From contig JAPNXP010000006.1 of the NCBI GenBank assembly GCA_028753945.1, forward strand, positions 2,046,001 to 2,110,000: a stretch of DNA of 64,000 bases. Direction: 5' to 3'. Below, piece by piece: positions 58,219 through 64,000 of this stretch. The DNA comes from Hexactinellida sp. DTS-2022. Taxonomy: Eukaryota > Porifera > Hexactinellida. A program made the position numbers and the translations under genes. Below the pieces are notes generated by a model. It worked only from the letters and a program-made list of their open reading frames with translations, made no database searches and was not told the DNA's origin. How positions within the stretch are numbered: position 1 is the stretch's first letter; every line of letters starts with the position of its first letter.

Positions 58219-59226
58219 TGATCTGTTGTAAATCTATGAAACACAAATTTTGTGTTTTGTTGAAAATCTTTTGATAATCACTCATGTTTATTGTTCAAAT
58301 ATCTTCAACATGGGAAATATTTTATATAATTCCAGTTTACAAAGGATGTAAGGATTTATACCCTCATATAAAGGGGGTATGCTTACTGAATGTAATTATG
58401 ATGTCTTAGAACTCATATAAACCTTAGATAACCTTTTCTAGCATATCTGTCTCTGTACATTACACTAAATAACCTCCGAATTGTGCAAAACTAACTTCCT
58501 TCAATTTCAAAAACACAACATGAGTACATAGTTCGTTGTTCTTATTGATGCAATTGTCCTTAAGTGCTCAGTTGTTCTTATTATGCAATATATGCTATAC
58601 ATTTTCGTAATCATTAAGATATACCTCTCAATAGTAGCCAATAATTAGTTTTTGCATTTTCACAGCAACACAAAGTGACTATTGAATTCGCTAAAATATT
58701 CAAAGTTGCGACTTTTTTTTCCCGCTTACCTGAAATTTCAATTTATTTATTTTTAACAATTTTGTACAAATAGTTTTTATCCCCTGTTAAAATTAAAATG
58801 CATCAGTGTAACAGTAAATCAGTATAGAATAATACATTTAGCATACTCTTTTTGTATATATTTTTATTATTCAATATCCACTTTTCCTTAAACACTGTAA
58901 TTCGAGTGAAATGAAATACATAGTATGTTGTATTTTTTGAATTCTCAAAACCACAAATGGAATTATACATTTGATATTGTTCGAATCAATTGAAATTTCA
59001 GATGAACTTTAGTATACTATCTAATTTGGATTTAATACCATTTATAAGCATTTTGATAACCATAAATTATTTATCTATTTCCATGTGATATGCCACTGTG
59101 CACGGCCAGGTCATTGGATCAATATTATACATTATTTTTTCATAAATCTATTTCAATTATATAATATCTTTTCAACAGTAAAACTTATTTTTGTAATTCG
59201 TGAAGCAATTGAACATTTTATATATA
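58219..59226. other. no gene seen
   Basis: AT-rich, low complexity in places; no frame or element recognised. Confidence 0.45.
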
Positions 59227-59377
59227 CGAGCACCTTCGGTCTCGGTCGCTTTGCGACAGATCAGTCCTACGCACCTCAAGTTAACGGCCGCTATGCGGCC
59301 TTACTCCCCATCGTTGCTACCATGGAAAATGTTAGAGGAAGTTATATACAACTCTTTCTACCATTTCCATAGTTTTA

Positions 59378-60110
59378 ACTTGTTTACGAATAATTCCCGT
59401 CGGAAGCAAACTTCTAGAATGATTTTGAATTTTTCGTTAATTTGTTTAAATATTTTTGGTAAACAACATAACAACAACAAATATTCATTTTAGAAATTAA
59501 AAAATGCGAAATTCGTGTTCAGCACACTTGTTTACCTATAATTCCCTTTGAAAGCAGACTTCTAGGTTGATTTCGAATTTCATTAATTTGTTACCTATTT
59601 TGTGTAAACACAACAACAACAAATATTCATATTATTAATTTATAAACGCGAAATTCGTGTTCAGCACACTTGTTTACCAATAATACCCGTTGAAAGCTAA
59701 CTTCTTGTAAGATTTTGAGTTTCGTTAATTTGTTTACCTATTTTGTGTAAACAACAACAATAAATATTCATATTATAAATTTATAGGCGCGAAATTCGTG
59801 TCCAGCATACTTGTTTACCTATAATACCCGTTGAAAGCTAACTTCTAGGTTGATTTTGAATTTTCATTAATTTGTTTACCTATTTTGTGTAAACAACAAC
59901 AACAAATATTAATATGAGAAATTTATAAATGCGAAATTCGTGTTCAGCATACTCGCTTACCTATAGTACCCGTTGAAAGCAAATTTCTAGGTTGATTTTG
60001 AATTTTCATTAATTTGTTTACCTATTTTGTGAAACGACAACAACAAATATTAATATGAGAAATTTATATACGCGAAATTCGTGTTCAGCATAATTGTTTA
60101 CCTTAATAAC
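59378..60110. repeat. About five tandem units of 141-148 bp
   Basis: Units start 'acttgtttacctataatacc' at about 59378, 59526, 59668, 59809 and 59951, with a partial sixth at 60092. Each contains ttgaaagctaacttctaggt, 'aacaacaacaaatatt' and gcgaaattcgtgttcagcat. Confidence 0.9.
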
Positions 60111-60212
60111 ATTTGTTTACCTATTATACATTTGAAAGTTAGTTTATATCCCAATATTAATTGCGGTTTCTATTCCCCCAATCACTTTAATACAATCCGG
60201 ACAAACTAACAA

Positions 60213-60356
<144 letters not shown>

Positions 60357-60380
60357 ACAATCGAGATTTAATAATATAGA

Positions 60381-61038
60381 TATGCATTACACGTATAAGT
60401 AAATGCATGATACGTGTATTATATACGCGGATCTTTAGTTTACTATATTACTGACCAGTCCTTTCTCCTGAAAATGGGTTACTGTCATTCCCTTATGTAG
60501 ATAATGCTTTGGTTGAGTATAATGATAGTTCGGAGGTACTAACAACTCAGCATCATATATGTACATGTTCTATTATTCGCATTGTATACAGTCTGCTACG
60601 CTTAATCTGGACACGTTTTTTTCAGGCCTCTTGTCCCAATTGAGCGGAGTTCCCAATTAACCGCAATATTTATGTAAAGTAGCGATCTAGTAGCGATTTA
60701 CAACATTTTCAGTTTTAAAACTGTTATAAACCTGTTATAACAATTACTCCACTGCCTGCGGACCATTGAGACTAGTCAGACCCATAGTATCTGCATTAAT
60801 ATTTTGTGGACCTTTGGAACTCCGTGAACCCAGGGCCGCATTAATTGGGGGCGGGACTATGGGTGCTGCAACATCTAACTAGGGCCTGAGGGGGCCCATT
60901 AGGGGCCCGCGTAGCGGGCCTCCAGAGAGTTCTACCCTGTAGATTCGCAAAGAGCAAAATAGAAATGGCCAGGCACAAACTGGCACTGTAAGATCAAGAG
61001 GTTGCACTACACTATATGCATACTGAATTATACTTTAC
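60381..61038. other. no gene; one hAT-like end
   Basis: At about 60831 CAGGGCCGCATTAATTGGGG looks like a hAT terminus, followed by a G/C-rich palindromic stretch (gggcccgcgtagcgggcc). Its partner end is not clear. Confidence 0.45.
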
Positions 61039-63340
61039 CAGGGTTCCCGAACCCGGTAATTACCCCTAATGGGGTAATATGAGGATTTTCGAAGGGTAAT
61101 TGGGGTGCTTCATTGGATCACAATTTGTTATAATTAGTTCAACAGTATGTTTGAACAGTTGTTATTCGTTTTTGAGGATTTTTAATGGTTCTAATTGGCT
61201 TCAGACTGTGAATTATAGACTACTATTGTCCAAAGGGAGTTTGAAAGTATTCTTGGGTTTATATTGAATGATATTTATATTAGCTACGGAGTGTTTCCAA
61301 TTACAATTTTTCATCGATTATTATAGGTATGATTGATATTGAAATATTCTTAAAAACTCAACTTGGAATATAGTTCGTGTTTAGTCACAAAATGTCAACG
61401 CATAAGTGGACATCTGGTTCTGCGAAGCGCAAAGTGGCTGCTGCAAAAGTATATGATGCTCCGATGCTCTATAAGAGTCTATATGATGCCTTCGTTTTAC
61501 ACAATGTTCGTACCTTTTCAGTATAGCGCTCTTGGTGAATCTAAACCTCATTAATCTCAACCAACTGATCTTAGTGTGTTCATGCATACAGATATGATAG
61601 AAGAACCTTTGCCGAGCACTTCGGCACTAGCGCTCCGGTATCGGAGTCTGAATTTTGCACATTATTAATTCAGTACGTCCGTTATATTGGTTTGTGGGAG
61701 AAATATACGAACCAATGCGCGAATACTCGGCCGAAATCGCCAGCTACGAGTGCCAAAATGCAAATGCTAATTTCAATCCTAGCAGTGTAGTTTTTGGATC
61801 AGAGGATATTGCACGCCGCTATTCTCCCTCGTATTTACCAGTGTTCAAAAAACTTACCCGGGCTAAAATTAAACGCTCCTGGCTGTGTTATTCAATATCA
61901 AATAAAATTTTATTTTGCTTTTCTTGCAAGTTTTTCGGTCATCCGGCTCATTATAATAGTCCATTTGTTACCGGTTTAGTAACTGGAGGAAAGGTGAAGG
62001 AAGGATTGCTGCTGATGAGAACGGCCAAAGCAACCATGCCTCAGTTATTCCTTTAACTGCTCGCAAGCACATTAACGGACTGATTGATGAAGGTTAATTC
62101 AGCTGTATGAATACTAATATGAATACTGACGCTCTCTGCTCACCCGTATTGTCAATGTGCTTTGATTTATATCAGAACGCGGCCTTGCACTTCGTGGATC
62201 ATACCAAACCCATTTATTCTCCGATCAATGGGAACTATCTTGGCTGTTCGGGATTGATGAATGAATAGGAGCTTTTCTATCCGAGCATATTCGCATACAT
62301 GCTAACAAGGGTCTTGGCCACACGTCATACTTGTCCTCTACTGTATGTGATGAAATTTGTTTCCTAAAGGGAAAACGCGTTTTAGTCAAAATTATTAGCG
62401 AAATCAATATCGCTGGTCACTTCCTCATACTGGTAGACTCAATGCGACGCCTGCCATGTGGATCGACTACGTTTGTGATTTGCTATTTGTTGCCGCCTGG
62501 CCCGTTCGAACGCTTTGTTCACTTTCTGCCAATGATGCATTATGCTGCACTGGAACTGGCGACGAGGCTATTAACGATTCTAGATCAACATGGAATTGAC
62601 ATTAAGGAATGCCGTGGGCAGACATACGATAATGCATCGAATATGGATGGAAAGTACAACAGTATAAAGCTATCATTCTTCAAAAATGTCAGTTTGGCGC
62701 ATTCGTCCCATGTGCAGCTCACTCATTGAATCTTGTGGGCAAATAAGCGGCAGAGTGTTGGCCTGGTGCTGTCATCTTTTTCGATTTCATGACTCATCTG
62801 TACAAGTATATCTCTGCATCAACACACCGTTGGCGTGTGCTCAAAGAAGCACTGGGCTCATGTTGCTTGGTGGTTTCAGAAGCTGTCGGCCACTCGATGG
62901 TCAGCACGAGTCGACGCTACAGTAGCTTTAGCCAAGGGATATGACGCTATTTTGGCAGAGCTCTGCGAAATTACTAACGATGTCAATCATAACCGCTAAT
63001 CCCCGGGTAGAGGCACGAGGTTTACGGGATGTCTGGACCAGCTTGAAACCTCGATTTTATCCGAGATGTGGTTTGAAATTATGTCGCAGTACAACATGAT
63101 TACCATCACCCTGAGGACAGTTGGCATAGCTTAGAATACAAAGTTTGATTGACATCGTTCAGCAGAAGCATGACAAGTTCTACTATTTCAGGGTTGTGTG
63201 TAGAGCGAGTTGGACATGAAAAATCAATGGCAGAGAAGAAGCGTGTACGCAAGCAGAATCTTCGATGAGACTTTGGAACTGGTGAGGAAGCATTACTGCA
63301 GCAAAGGGAACGCTTTCGGGGTTCGATCATATGATGTAGA
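61039..63340 (+). mobile_element. hAT element of the ZMYM1-like type, right end not found
   Basis: A CAGGGTTCCCGAACCC terminus at 61039 precedes the transposase remnant by about 350 bp. No matching inverted end was found before another hAT-like end starts at 63342, so the element is truncated or its right end has decayed. Confidence 0.55.
61392..63100 (+). pseudogene. hAT transposase pseudogene, TTF zinc finger/DUF4371 (ZMYM1-like)
   Basis: Starts MSTHKWTSGSAKRKVAA, a basic hAT N-terminus. The TTF-type finger is at 61860-61960 (KRSWLCYS, ILFCFSCKFFGHPA). The catalytic region is at 62331-62700 with VCDEICFLKGKRVLVKIISE, CRGQTYDNASNMDGKYN and, after a shift, PCAAHSLNLVG. Further on are HLYKYISASTHRW, LSATRWSARVDA and KGYDAILAELCEITNDVNH. 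Frame changes occur near 61660, 62060, 62700 and 62870, with several stops, so it cannot encode an active enzyme. The C-terminal dimerisation helices are poorly preserved. Confidence 0.82.
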
Positions 63341-63341
63341 C

Positions 63342-63870
63342 CAGTGGTTCCCGACCTTTTTAACTCGTGAACCCCCTGATACCCGAAAATTTGGTGTTGC
63401 ACCTCTAGGACATACTAAGTCTGAAGCATTCTATTGACAAGGGCATCGATTATAAAAACAGGATGGGGGTGAACATAATATGGTCTCATTAGGGTAAAAA
63501 CCGTTATTATTTAATAATATCACAAGGTTAATCTAAGTATAGATGGAAAAAATTTTGGGTGAAGAGGATTTTCAAAAATCATTGAGTATTATTAAAAATT
63601 TATGACAACAATATTTTGCTAAATTATGAGGTTCACCAATATTGGGGGGGCGGGGGGAGGGTGCGAATGCCCAAAGGTATGTTGTGGTAAATGGACTAGT
63701 ACGGACCAAGCCCTCTTTGAAAAAGCGTCGGGTGCTTACAGAACACAATAGTAATAGATCAATATAGTCGAGTAATCAGAATTTAACTTGTAGATTATAA
63801 CTATATTTAAAAAACTTTATTTTTAAATGCTCAATATTCACTCCACTCCTTGTCCCGTGCACCCCCTTAG
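63342..63870. mobile_element. hAT-like terminus, extent unknown
   Basis: CAGTGGTTCCCGACCTTTTT begins at 63342, a common hAT end, followed by 'ctcgtgaaccccctga'. The inverted partner was not found; a G-run lies at 63643-63660. Confidence 0.45.
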
Positions 63871-64000
63871 CAGGGCCGTAGCCACTGGTCAGGTTGGTCA
63901 GGTTTCAACCTGACCACTTTTAGTTGGTTGGACAGGTTAACCTGAACCCTTGGCCCTGTTGGTACTGTATCCAGCCCGGTCTAACCTGACCACTTTTAAT
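63871..64000. mobile_element. hAT-like element running off the window
   Basis: CAGGGCCGTAGCCACTGG, then 'gtcaggttggtcaggtttca' repeats and their inverses ('aacctgaccactttta'). Only the left end is inside the window. Confidence 0.5.

Overview
The window is AT-rich metazoan DNA, most likely from an invertebrate. It has spliced exons, a long intron, and a very dense and varied load of DNA transposons. I cannot place it in a phylum. No tRNA, rRNA, CRISPR or bacterial-style operon is visible, and most short ORFs are chance or transposon debris.

The only host gene I can support is a plus-strand Ste20 kinase of the Misshapen/MAP4K4/TNIK/MINK type. One exon (32788-33089) encodes the kinase activation-loop end to the end of the domain. 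The next recognisable exon (53877 to about 54233) encodes the segment just after the domain. They are separated by a 20.8-kb intron holding a P-element copy, an intact Harbinger transposase, a broken Harbinger Myb-like partner gene and a 3.8-kb near-palindromic element. Neither the earlier kinase exons nor the C-terminal CNH exons were found in the window.

Layout. 0-3 kb: AT-rich DNA, a hAT MITE, pogo-like ends and three tandem NRF1-like palindromes. 2.9-7.7 kb: a nest of transposons (pogo-like MITE, then an unclassified CCGGTGTCA element, then a P element, then a hAT MITE). 8-15.2 kb: a GIN1/GINGER-type integrase pseudogene with introns, split by a 3.1-kb hAT element that itself carries a foldback and a pogo-like MITE. 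16.6-18.2 kb: a KRBA2-like integrase pseudogene. 19.5-21 kb: a truncated FLYWCH/MULE element whose long inverted ends are minisatellite arrays. 21.3-22.3 kb: a second foldback. 22.7-24.7 kb: a broken unknown coding region interrupted by a hAT element. 26-32 kb: MITEs, a mariner scrap, and a hAT element containing a Helitron. 32.4-54.3 kb: the kinase gene. 54-61 kb: Helitron copies and MITEs. 61-64 kb: a ZMYM1-like hAT transposase pseudogene and further hAT ends.

Many insertions are bounded to the base by target-site duplications (8 bp for hAT, TA for pogo-like), so their relative ages can often be read from the nesting. The clearest case is 49262-53061, a foldback inserted into the Harbinger Myb-like gene with a TATTATA duplication. 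Its left arm later gained two MITEs that its right arm lacks.
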